In this document: positions 28,583 through 36,604 of the stretch, piece after piece
How the letters are laid out: each line of letters starts with the position of its first letter
Numbering within the stretch: position 1 is the first letter of the stretch
Assembly (NCBI RefSeq): GCF_014701195.1
Contig: NZ_AP018712.1
Location: 1,568,501-1,632,500 of the forward strand
DNA length: 64,000 nt
Origin: Tepiditoga spiralis
GTDB lineage: Bacteria > Thermotogota > Thermotogae > Petrotogales > Petrotogaceae
Reading direction: 5' to 3'
The notes under the pieces: generated by a model
Seen by the model: only the letters and a program-made list of their open reading frames with translations
What the model was told of the DNA's origin: nothing
The model's database searches: none
Made by a program: the position numbers and the translations under genes

Positions 28583-29209
28583 ATGGAAAATGAATTAATA
28601 GAGTATAAATCAATATTAAAAAATATAGAAATTATTTATAAAATTAAAAGATCAGAGTTTATAGGTAATAGTTTTTATGTTAAATCTGAAATAGATGCAA
28701 AAGAAAAAATTAAAGAAATTTCTTTTAAATATAAAAATGCAACTCATAATTGTTGGGCTTATAAAATAGGAAAAAACTTTAATTATTCAGATAATGGTGA
28801 ACCTTCTGGAACTGCAGGAAAACCAATATTAGGAAGCATTGAAAAATATGATTTGAATAATATTTTAATTATAGTAACAAGATATTTTGGTGGAATAAAA
28901 CTTGGAGTAAGAGGATTAATAGATGCATATTCAGAAACGGCAGAAAAAACTATAATATCTTCTAAAATAGCAAAGTATAAAAAATCGACTCTATATAGAA
29001 TTAAAGCTGAATATTCAAAGTATTCAGAAATAGAAAGAATGTTAAAAAGATATGATGGATGGAATATTAAAAAACAAACTTTTTCTGATTATGTAGTTTT
29101 TGAAATTTTGATAAATGATAATGAAAATATTTTTAATATATTAAAAAATAAATCAAAAGAAATGTTAAAGATAGGAATTGAAGAAATTCCAACTGAGGTG
29201 AAAGTATGA
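28583..29209 (+). CDS. yigZ: YigZ/IMPACT family protein
   Basis: A 208-residue member of the UPF0029/IMPACT family. The N-terminal domain shows the signature NYSDNGEPSGTAGKPIL and ILIIVTRYFGGIKLGVRGL, and the C-terminal part is the DUF1949-type domain. The molecular role in bacteria is not settled. It overlaps dnaX by four bases. Confidence 0.9.
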   Translation: MENELIEYKSILKNIEIIYKIKRSEFIGNSFYVKSEIDAKEKIKEISFKYKNATHNCWAYKIGKNFNYSDNGEPSGTAGKPILGSIEKYDLNNILIIVTRYFGGIKLGVRGLIDAYSETAEKTIISSKIAKYKKSTLYRIKAEYSKYSEIERMLKRYDGWNIKKQTFSDYVVFEILINDNENIFNILKNKSKEMLKIGIEEIPTEVKV

Positions 29210-30546
29210 ATTTGAGTTTGTATAGAAAATATAGACCTAAAACTTTTGATGAAATTTATGGACAAAAACATGTAAAAAAGTATTTTGAAAATGCAATATT
29301 AAAAAATGAAATATCTCATGCTTATATATTTAATGGTCCAAGAGGTACAGGTAAAACAAGTGTTGCAAGAATACTTGCAAAGGTTTTAAATTGTGAAAAT
29401 TTAGAAGAATATAATCCGTGTAATAAATGTTCTCATTGTGTATCTATAAACGAAGGAAGTTATATGGATGTAATTGAATTAGATGCAGCATCGAACAGAG
29501 GAATAGATGAAATAAGGCAAATAAGAGATTCTGCTAATTACAGACCTGTTTCTGGAAAGTATAAAGTTTATATAATAGATGAATTTCATATGCTTACAAG
29601 AGAAGCCTTTAATGCACTTTTAAAAACTTTAGAAGAACCACCAGAACACGTTATTTTTATTTTGGCTACTACAAATCTTGAAAAGGTTCCAGAAACAATA
29701 ATATCTAGATCTCAATTAATAAATTTTAAGAATATAGGATATGAAGATATTAAAAATATGATTAAATATGTTAGTAATAGTGAAAGTATAGAAATAGAAG
29801 AAAGTGCGATTAATATAATATCAAAGAAAGCAAAAGGTGGAATGAGAGATGCTCTTTCATTACTTGAACAAGTAATGAAATTTTCTGATAATAAAATAAC
29901 TTTAGAAGATACTATAAACGTATTAGGTTTGTTTGATGAAACATTTGTATTGGATTTTGTAAATGCAATATATTCAGGAAATATTGATAAAATATTAGAA
30001 ATATCTGAAAGTTTATTTTCTATGGGAAAAGAACCAGAAATTTTATTAGAACAGAGCATAGAATTAATTTTTGAAACAATAAAAGAAAACTTAAAAATGA
30101 TTAAAATAATGGAAAAACTATCTGAAATTTTAAAAGAAATCAAATTTAATGAAAATAAAAGATTAATGTTTGATGTTAGTGTATTGGCTTTAACTTATAA
30201 ATACGTAAAAAAAGAAGATAATGCCCTTAAGGAATTAGAAAAAGATTTTTTAAATCCTCAAAATGAAGAAGGACTTATAAGTTCTATTCTTAAGTATTAT
30301 ACAGAAGGTCAAAAAGAAAACTTAGCAATATATTATGTAATAAAATCATCTCAAATAAAAGAAAGTGAAGGGAAAATTGAATTTATTTTTGATTATAATA
30401 AAAAGTTAGAATACGATATGTTTCACAAATATGAAAATGAAATAAAAATAACTATATCTTTATTTTCAAATGATACGGTTGATGTAATAGCAACTTATAA
30501 AGGAAATAATGAAAAAAAAGAAAGTTTAAATTCAATCTTTAATTAA
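29206..30546 (+). CDS. dnaX: DNA polymerase III subunit gamma/tau
   Basis: DnaX is the motor of the clamp loader. It has Walker A GPRGTGKTS near residue 43, a C-x8-C-x2-C-x2-C zinc module (CENLEEYNPCNKCSHC), a DEFH box where DExH is usual, and sensor 1 SRSQ. At 446 residues it has AAA+ domains I-III plus a short tail and lacks the long tau-specific C-terminus. I see no convincing slippage site for a second product. Confidence 0.94.
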   Translation: MNLSLYRKYRPKTFDEIYGQKHVKKYFENAILKNEISHAYIFNGPRGTGKTSVARILAKVLNCENLEEYNPCNKCSHCVSINEGSYMDVIELDAASNRGIDEIRQIRDSANYRPVSGKYKVYIIDEFHMLTREAFNALLKTLEEPPEHVIFILATTNLEKVPETIISRSQLINFKNIGYEDIKNMIKYVSNSESIEIEESAINIISKKAKGGMRDALSLLEQVMKFSDNKITLEDTINVLGLFDETFVLDFVNAIYSGNIDKILEISESLFSMGKEPEILLEQSIELIFETIKENLKMIKIMEKLSEILKEIKFNENKRLMFDVSVLALTYKYVKKEDNALKELEKDFLNPQNEEGLISSILKYYTEGQKENLAIYYVIKSSQIKESEGKIEFIFDYNKKLEYDMFHKYENEIKITISLFSNDTVDVIATYKGNNEKKESLNSIFN

Positions 30547-30556
30547 GGAGAAAAAT

Positions 30557-31351
30557 ATGGTATATATTGTTATAGCAATGTATTCAGAAGCACTTCCAAT
30601 AATAAAAAATTTTAATTTAAAAAAAGAAAATAATGTCTATATAGGAGAAAATATAAGATTAATAATTACAGGCATAGGTAAAATAAATTCAGCAATTGAA
30701 ACAACAAAATTACTGATGAAGTATAAACCTAAAGAAAATGATATAATTATAAATTTAGGAACCTGTGGAACAAAATTAAAAAAGTACAAAGATGGAGATA
30801 TATTTTTATGTAATAAAATTTTAGATCATGACAGTAAAAAAATATATTATTTAGATATGTTGTTAAGTACTGAATTTAAGGAAGGATCAATTGAAACTTT
30901 TTCTAAAGTTGTAACTGAAAAAAATGAAGTAAAAGAAAACTTGGTTGATATGGAAAGTTCTGGCTTTTATAAAGCAGCTATAAATTTTTTTGAACAACAT
31001 AAAATATTTTTATTAAAGATTGTTTCAGATCATCTAACTGATGATATATCAAAAGAAGAAATTATAGATTTTATTGAAATGAATATAGAAAAAATTAAAA
31101 ACTTTATTGATAAAGTAAAAAACATTGAAATTAAAGAAATTTTTACAAAAGAAGAAAAAATATATATAGAAAAAATATGCGAAGATTTAAATTTTTCAGT
31201 TACACAAAAAAGAAAAATAATTAATACATTTAAATATTCAAAATTAAAAAATGGAAAAATTTTTAAGTTACCAAATTTAATAGATATACCTAAAAATAAA
31301 GTTGAAAGGAAGAAAATTTTTGAAAAGCTTGAACAAGAACTACTTAAATAA
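30557..31351 (+). CDS. MTA/SAH nucleosidase-like protein with C-terminal extension
   Basis: The N-terminal 180 residues resemble 5'-methylthioadenosine/S-adenosylhomocysteine nucleosidase. Glu11 (IAMYSEALPI), Glu133 (VDMESSG) and Asp158 (IVSDH) match the three catalytic residues Glu12, Glu174 and Asp197 of E. coli MtnN, and TGIGKINSA matches the phosphate-loop region. The middle is shorter than in MtnN. A charged helical extension (about 180-264) is extra. It overlaps the radical-SAM gene downstream by about 32 bases. The substrate may be 5'-deoxyadenosine; this is inference. Confidence 0.65.
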   Translation: MVYIVIAMYSEALPIIKNFNLKKENNVYIGENIRLIITGIGKINSAIETTKLLMKYKPKENDIIINLGTCGTKLKKYKDGDIFLCNKILDHDSKKIYYLDMLLSTEFKEGSIETFSKVVTEKNEVKENLVDMESSGFYKAAINFFEQHKIFLLKIVSDHLTDDISKEEIIDFIEMNIEKIKNFIDKVKNIEIKEIFTKEEKIYIEKICEDLNFSVTQKRKIINTFKYSKLKNGKIFKLPNLIDIPKNKVERKKIFEKLEQELLK

Positions 31352-32321
31352 ATATTTTTCTCATATATATATTGAAAAAGAAGCTTACAATTATAAAATT
31401 ACTGAATATATATTAAACAAATTTAATAAAGCTTCAAAAATTTTAATAAATAATTATAAAGAAATATTTAATAGAAACAAACAAAACTTTATAATGCAAA
31501 AAAAATCTCCAAAATTGATATTGGCGGTAAAAAAGAATAATTTAATATACAAAGGTGCAGAAGTATGCCATGATTTTAATAATGAAAACTTTTATTATAC
31601 ATCTTCAATATTTAATTGTGTGTATAACTGTAAATATTGTTATTTAGGGGGAATGTATACTTCTGCTAATATAGTTATATTTGTTAATATTGAAGATTAT
31701 TTCAAGAAAATAAAAAAATTAGAAAACCCATATATTAGTATATCATATGACACAGATCTTATGGCTTTTGAAAATATATATCCTTTTACTAAAAAATGGA
31801 TTGAATTTGCATCAAAAAATAAAGACATTAAGTTAGAAATAAGAACAAAATCTTCAAATTTTAAAAGTATAAAAGATATGGTTCCTCAACAAAATGTAAT
31901 ACTTGGCTGGACTGTATCACCACAAGAAATAATTGATAAATTTGAAAAACAAACTCCATCATTAGATTTGAGAATAGAATCAATAAATGAAGCAATAAAT
32001 AAAGGATGGATACCAAGATTATCTATTGATCCTATTTTAAAAATAGATGAGTTTGAAAGAATATATTCTGAGTTTATAGAATATTTATTTCAAAAAATAC
32101 CAGCAAATAAGATAAAAGATTTAAGCATAGGGGTATTTAGAATGCCTTTAGATTATTTAAAAAGAATGAGAAAGTCTTCTGATAACTTTATAGTGTACTA
32201 TCCATATGAGAATATAAATGGTGTTTATACATATAGTAAAGAAGAAAAAAGTTATATGATAAATTATGTAAAAAAAGAACTTAACAAATATATAGACAAA
32301 GAGAAGGTATTTGAAATATGA
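31320..32321 (+). CDS. Radical SAM protein of the spore-photoproduct-lyase family (SPL-like)
   Basis: It has the N-terminal SPL-type segment (HIYIEKEAYNYKITEYIL), the radical-SAM cluster motif C-x3-C-x2-C as NCVYNCKYCYL, and VNIEDYFKKIKK as in SPL. The position equivalent to the hydrogen-donor Cys141 of Bacillus SPL appears to be Tyr in ISYDTD, and no cysteine lies near, so classical thymine-dimer repair is doubtful. Possible TTG starts lie at 31302, 31320 and 31329; I chose 31320 because GGAAG is seven bases upstream. It is coupled to the nucleosidase-like gene. Confidence 0.8.
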   Translation: MKSLNKNYLNKYFSHIYIEKEAYNYKITEYILNKFNKASKILINNYKEIFNRNKQNFIMQKKSPKLILAVKKNNLIYKGAEVCHDFNNENFYYTSSIFNCVYNCKYCYLGGMYTSANIVIFVNIEDYFKKIKKLENPYISISYDTDLMAFENIYPFTKKWIEFASKNKDIKLEIRTKSSNFKSIKDMVPQQNVILGWTVSPQEIIDKFEKQTPSLDLRIESINEAINKGWIPRLSIDPILKIDEFERIYSEFIEYLFQKIPANKIKDLSIGVFRMPLDYLKRMRKSSDNFIVYYPYENINGVYTYSKEEKSYMINYVKKELNKYIDKEKVFEI

Positions 32322-33007
32322 AATCAGTTATTTTGACAGGTGCATCTAGTGGAATAGGTTTTGAGACTGCAAAAGTATTAATTGAAAATAATTATAAAGT
32401 ATATGGATTTGGAAGAGATTTTTCAAAAATAGAATATGAAGATAAAAATTTTATAAAAATAACATGTGATATTACAAATGTTCATTTATTAAATAATGAA
32501 ATAAAAAAAATAATAAAAAAAGACAATAATATAAAGGTTTTAATAAATAATGCAGGTTTTGGATTATTTGGAATGCATGAAGAATTAAATATAAAAGAAT
32601 TAGAAAAGATGATAGATACAAATTTGAAAGTACCTATAATTTTGTCAAAATTATTATTGAGAAGTTTAAAAAAAAATAATGGATATATAATAAATGTTTC
32701 ATCGGTAACTGCTTTTCATAATGCACCAAAAGGAGCTGCTTATTCTGCTACTAAAGCTGGATTAACGCATTTTTCTGAAAGCTTATTTGAAGAAGTTAGA
32801 AAGTATGGGGTTAAAGTTATTAGCATTAATCCAGACATTACAAAAACTAATTTTTATAATAATTTAAATTTTAAATATGTAGAAGATAAAAACTTTTATA
32901 TAGATCCAAAAGAAATAGCAAATATAATAAATTTTATTTTAAATCAAAACTCCATAATTACTCAAGTAACGGTTAGACCACAAAAAAATAAAATAGAAAA
33001 AAAATAA
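32318..33007 (+). CDS. Short-chain dehydrogenase/reductase
   Basis: A 229-residue classical SDR with the cofactor motif TGASSGIG, NNAG, the catalytic Ser in INVSS and YSATK (Tyr and Lys of the active site). The substrate cannot be told from sequence. It overlaps the SPL-like gene by four bases. Confidence 0.9.
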   Translation: MKSVILTGASSGIGFETAKVLIENNYKVYGFGRDFSKIEYEDKNFIKITCDITNVHLLNNEIKKIIKKDNNIKVLINNAGFGLFGMHEELNIKELEKMIDTNLKVPIILSKLLLRSLKKNNGYIINVSSVTAFHNAPKGAAYSATKAGLTHFSESLFEEVRKYGVKVISINPDITKTNFYNNLNFKYVEDKNFYIDPKEIANIINFILNQNSIITQVTVRPQKNKIEKK

Positions 33008-33017
33008 GGAGATAAAA

Positions 33018-33884
33018 ATGACAGGAGTAAAAAAGGTAGCTGCTATACATGATCTTTCGGGATTTGGAAGGTGTTCATTAACAGTGATAATTCCAACATT
33101 ATCAACACTTGGAATACAAGTATGTCCAATTCCAACTGCAATTTTATCAACACATACTGATGGATTTGGTAATGATTTTTCATTTGTAGATTTAACTGAT
33201 TCAATGAAAGAATATATAAAGCATTGGAAAACACTAAATTTAAAGTTTGATGGAATATATTCTGGTTTTCTTGGATCTGAAAATCAAATAGAAATAATAA
33301 GTGACTTTATAGATAAATTTAAAACTAAAAATACATTAGTTGTTATAGATCCAGTAATGGCAGACAATGGAGAATTATATCAAACAATGTCCAATTCAAT
33401 GGTTGAAAAAATGAAAAAACTGATAAAAAAAGCAAACATAATAACTCCTAACTTTACAGAAGCCTGTTACCTTTTAAATGAAACTTATAAAGAAAAAATT
33501 GAAATAAAAGAGATAAAAAATTGGCTTATAAGATTAACAAATGAAGGACCAGAAATAGCAATTATAACAAGTATTCCGATTGAAAGAGAAAAAAATACTG
33601 TAATAGCATATAGTAAAAATGATAAGAGATTTTGGATGATTAGTTCTGAACAAATTCCTGCTTTTTATCCAGGAACAGGAGATATATTTTCAAGTATAGT
33701 TACTGGAAGAATATTAAATGGTGATAGTTTACCAGTTGCAATTGATAGAGCTGTTATATTTATAAAAAATGCCATAAAAGAAAGTTTTGGATTTGATTAT
33801 CCGCATAGAGAAGGTATATTACTTGAAAAAGTATTGAATAATCTTAATTTGCCATATACAAATAGTAATTATAAACTTATATAA
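33018..33884 (+). CDS. pdxY: Pyridoxal/pyridoxamine kinase (PdxK/PdxY type)
   Basis: A ribokinase-fold kinase that phosphorylates pyridoxal or related B6 vitamers for salvage. HDLSGFGRCSLTV at the N-terminus, the VIDPVMADNGELY segment and the C-terminal anion hole with catalytic Asp in GTGDIFSS are characteristic. The 288-residue length fits. AAGGAGAT precedes the ATG. The choice between PdxK and PdxY is uncertain. Confidence 0.85.
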   Translation: MTGVKKVAAIHDLSGFGRCSLTVIIPTLSTLGIQVCPIPTAILSTHTDGFGNDFSFVDLTDSMKEYIKHWKTLNLKFDGIYSGFLGSENQIEIISDFIDKFKTKNTLVVIDPVMADNGELYQTMSNSMVEKMKKLIKKANIITPNFTEACYLLNETYKEKIEIKEIKNWLIRLTNEGPEIAIITSIPIEREKNTVIAYSKNDKRFWMISSEQIPAFYPGTGDIFSSIVTGRILNGDSLPVAIDRAVIFIKNAIKESFGFDYPHREGILLEKVLNNLNLPYTNSNYKLI

Positions 33885-33898
33885 AGAGAAGGGATAAA

Positions 33899-34702
33899 AT
33901 GAATTTTACAATTTTATGTAATGATGAAAAAAATGAAGATTTTTTTTCAGAACATGGTTTTTCTATATTAATAGAAAAGGATAATAAAAAACTTTTATTT
34001 GATACAGGTCATACAGATGTTTATATGAAAAATGCTAAAAAATTGAATTTAGATTTAAATGAAGTTGATGCAATAGTATTGAGCCATGGCCATTATGATC
34101 ATGCAGGTGGAATAAACTATTTATTAAAAGAAGAAAGTAAATTTAAAGTTTATATACATGAAAAAACAATGCAAAAAAAATATAGTAAAGATATATTTAA
34201 AGGTATAGACTTTACTAAATTAAGTAATTATAAAAATTTGATAAAAATAAAAAATAAAAAGATGCAAATAATAAAAGACATATATGTATTTGGTCCAGTA
34301 GAAATGAAAAATGATTTTGAAGAACCGTCAAAAGATTTTTTTGTAATAGAAAAAAATAAAAAAATAAGAGATTTTTTTGAAGATGAATTAAATATAGTTA
34401 TTGATACAAATGAAGGATTAATATTAATAACTGGATGTGCTCATAGAGGCATAGTAAATATAGCAACAGACACAATAAAAGAATTTAAAAAAGATATAAA
34501 ATTAATAATAGGTGGATTCCATTTAAAAGATGCAGATAGTACAAAAATAAATAAAGTAATTGAAGAATTAAATAAACTCAACATAAAATCAATAATGCCA
34601 TGCCATTGTACAGGAAACAGAGCTTTAAAATTATTTGAAAAAAAGTTCAATAATGAAGTAAAAAAATGTAATACTACAATAATACCTAAAAAAGATGTTT
34701 GA
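33899..34702 (+). CDS. MBL-fold metallohydrolase
   Basis: A 267-residue metallo-beta-lactamase fold protein with HGHYDHAGG near residue 65, a second metal-ligand region ITGCAHRG and GGFHL. It belongs to the group related to 7,8-dihydropterin-6-methyl-4-(beta-D-ribofuranosyl)-aminobenzene-5'-phosphate synthase (T. maritima TM0207 as I recall). The actual substrate in bacteria is not known. It is the last gene of the long plus-strand run, and its stop lies inside the terminator hairpin. Confidence 0.85.
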   Translation: MNFTILCNDEKNEDFFSEHGFSILIEKDNKKLLFDTGHTDVYMKNAKKLNLDLNEVDAIVLSHGHYDHAGGINYLLKEESKFKVYIHEKTMQKKYSKDIFKGIDFTKLSNYKNLIKIKNKKMQIIKDIYVFGPVEMKNDFEEPSKDFFVIEKNKKIRDFFEDELNIVIDTNEGLILITGCAHRGIVNIATDTIKEFKKDIKLIIGGFHLKDADSTKINKVIEELNKLNIKSIMPCHCTGNRALKLFEKKFNNEVKKCNTTIIPKKDV

Positions 34703-34721
34703 AAAACATCTTTTTTAGGTA
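34683..34721. terminator. Bidirectional hairpin terminator, 18-bp perfect stem
   Basis: Positions 34683-34700 pair perfectly with 34704-34721 around a 3-nt loop, with A and T tracts inside the stem. It overlaps the last codons of the MBL gene and faces pgeF on the other strand. It is the first terminator seen on the plus strand after cheA. Confidence 0.9.
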
Positions 34722-34728
34722 TTTAATT

Positions 34729-35517
34729 TTAATCAAAATAAATACATGAAATCATTCTTCCTGTATTTCCTTTATCTCTTCTATATGAAAAAAATAATTC
34801 TTTATTTTCGTATGTATCTAAATTTGACATAATAATATTATTTTTTAAAATTCCAGCATTTTGTAGTATAATATAATTAGTTAACCATAAATCTACAAAA
34901 TATTTATTTTTTATTTTTTTTACAGTTTTATATTTTTTAAATTTTATTGCAACATCCAAACTAACTTCAAAATTATTAGGACCAATTGATGGCCCTATTC
35001 CAACTAAAATGTCTTTTGGGTTTGAATTATAAGCATAATTCATTTTTTCAATAACCTTTCTGCCAATTTCTAATATAGTTCCTTTCCAACCAGAATGAGC
35101 TAATCCAATTATTTTATTTTTTTTGTCACAAAAGTATAATGGTACACAATCTGCATAAAATGAAATTAAAACAATATCTTTTTCATTTGTTATTATTGCA
35201 TCAGTATTTTTTTTGTTTTTATTAAATAAGAAGTTAGATGTTTTATGATAAGAATTTATAATAGCGATATTATCTTTATGTACTTGATCTGCTGGTACAA
35301 CATTTTTTATATCAATGTTATTGTAGTTAAAAAATTTATAAAAATTTTTTTCAACATTTTTAAATGAATCATTTGTATTCAATCCTAAATTTAGTGAATT
35401 TTTAGAATAATTACTAAAACCGCTTATCTTAGTTGAAAAAATAGCTTTGATTCCATATGTTTCAAATTCTGTAATTTTAAAATACTTAATATCTTTATTT
35501 TTAATTAATTCAAACAT
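34729..35517 (-). CDS. pgeF: Laccase-domain protein, peptidoglycan editing factor PgeF (YfiH)
   Basis: A 262-residue member of the YfiH/DUF152 family, in which PgeF removes wrongly incorporated residues from peptidoglycan precursors in E. coli; purine nucleoside activities are also reported for the family. DQVHKD, FYADCVPL and AHSGWKGT carry the His/Cys/His metal site. ATG 35517 follows GGAGGT. It converges on the MBL gene and diverges from the epimerase gene. Confidence 0.9.
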   Translation of the reverse strand: MFELIKNKDIKYFKITEFETYGIKAIFSTKISGFSNYSKNSLNLGLNTNDSFKNVEKNFYKFFNYNNIDIKNVVPADQVHKDNIAIINSYHKTSNFLFNKNKKNTDAIITNEKDIVLISFYADCVPLYFCDKKNKIIGLAHSGWKGTILEIGRKVIEKMNYAYNSNPKDILVGIGPSIGPNNFEVSLDVAIKFKKYKTVKKIKNKYFVDLWLTNYIILQNAGILKNNIIMSNLDTYENKELFFSYRRDKGNTGRMISCIYFD

Positions 35518-35558
35518 AGTACCTCCAAATTTATTTATTTTTTAATAGCTTTATTATA

Positions 35559-35566
35559 TTATAATA
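35559..35566. promoter_or_regulatory. Divergent -10 elements between pgeF and the epimerase gene
   Basis: TATAAT at 35560-35565 serves the plus strand, and overlapping ATTATA sequences upstream give TATAAT on the minus strand. The whole intergenic space is only about 70 bp, so both genes must start here. Confidence 0.5.
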
Positions 35567-35590
35567 CAAAATAATAAGGAGATGAAAAAA

Positions 35591-36571
35591 GTGATTTCTA
35601 TCACAGGTGCAACTGGTCATATAGGAAATGTATTGGTAAGAAAATTAGTTAATTCTGAAGAAAAGATAAGAGCTATAACAGCTCCTTTTGATAATACTCC
35701 ATCATTAAAAGATGTTGATGTTGAAGTAATAAAAGCAGATGTGACAAATTATGAACAAATATACAATGCTTTAAAAGGTTCAGACATAGTATTTCATTTA
35801 GCTGCTATAATATCAATTATGCCTGGAATGAAACAAAAAGTATTTAATGTGAATGTAAATGGTACAAAAAATGTTATAAAAGCTTGTTTTGAATTGGGTA
35901 TTTCAAAATTAATTTATACAAGTTCAGTTCATGCACTTGAAGAACCAGTAAAAGGTTCTAATATAGATGAAACTTTATGTTTTGATCCAAAAAAAACATC
36001 TGGTATATATGGGAAATCAAAGGCAGTGGCAGCACTTGAAGTTCAAAAGGCAATAAAAAAAGGTTTAAATGCTGTAATAATATGTCCAACTGGTGTAATA
36101 GGTCCTTATGATTTTAAATTATCAGAAATGGGAAGTATGATTTTTGATACAATGAATAAAAAAATGAAAATGTGTGTTAATGGATCATTTGACTTTGTAG
36201 ATGTTAGAGATATAGTTAATGGAGAAATAGAAGCTATGAAAAAAGGAAAAAATGGAAATGTATATATACTTTCAGGACACAAAATTAATTTTTATGATTT
36301 AGTAAATGAGATAAAAAAAATAGAAAACTTAGATTATAAAACTGTATTTTTACCAAAAAGTTTAACTAATATAATTAGTTGGTTTTCTCCATTTTATTAT
36401 AAATTATTTAAAAAAATCCCAAGATTTACACCATATACAATGCATACTATTTCAAGAAATTATACATTTTCATTTGAAAATGCTAAAAATGAATTAAATT
36501 ATTTTCCACAGCCTTTAGAAAAAACTTTAAAAGATACAATTGATTGGTTTAAAAAAAATTATAATACTTAA
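35591..36571 (+). CDS. NAD-dependent epimerase/dehydratase family protein
   Basis: An extended SDR of 326 residues with GATGHIGN at the N-terminus and the catalytic YGKSK near residue 140. It resembles the dihydroflavonol-reductase-like branch; the substrate is unknown. I prefer GTG 35591, seven bases after AGGAGAT; an ATG at 35582 lies directly on top of that site. The gene stands alone between a divergent promoter and a terminator. Confidence 0.85.
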   Translation: MISITGATGHIGNVLVRKLVNSEEKIRAITAPFDNTPSLKDVDVEVIKADVTNYEQIYNALKGSDIVFHLAAIISIMPGMKQKVFNVNVNGTKNVIKACFELGISKLIYTSSVHALEEPVKGSNIDETLCFDPKKTSGIYGKSKAVAALEVQKAIKKGLNAVIICPTGVIGPYDFKLSEMGSMIFDTMNKKMKMCVNGSFDFVDVRDIVNGEIEAMKKGKNGNVYILSGHKINFYDLVNEIKKIENLDYKTVFLPKSLTNIISWFSPFYYKLFKKIPRFTPYTMHTISRNYTFSFENAKNELNYFPQPLEKTLKDTIDWFKKNYNT

Positions 36572-36604
36572 AATAAATTGGGCTTTAAGCCCAATTTATT
36601 TTTC
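36571..36604. terminator. Bidirectional terminator between epimerase gene and tex
   Basis: A 14-bp perfect stem (36571-36584 with 36588-36601, core TTGGGCT/AGCCCAA) with a 3-nt loop and T/A tracts on both sides. It overlaps the ends of both convergent genes. Confidence 0.88.

Noticed and set aside
30500-30546. Programmed frameshift in dnaX at an A8 run
   Set aside because: The run lies a few codons before the stop, so slippage would change only the last residues and cannot give separate gamma and tau forms.
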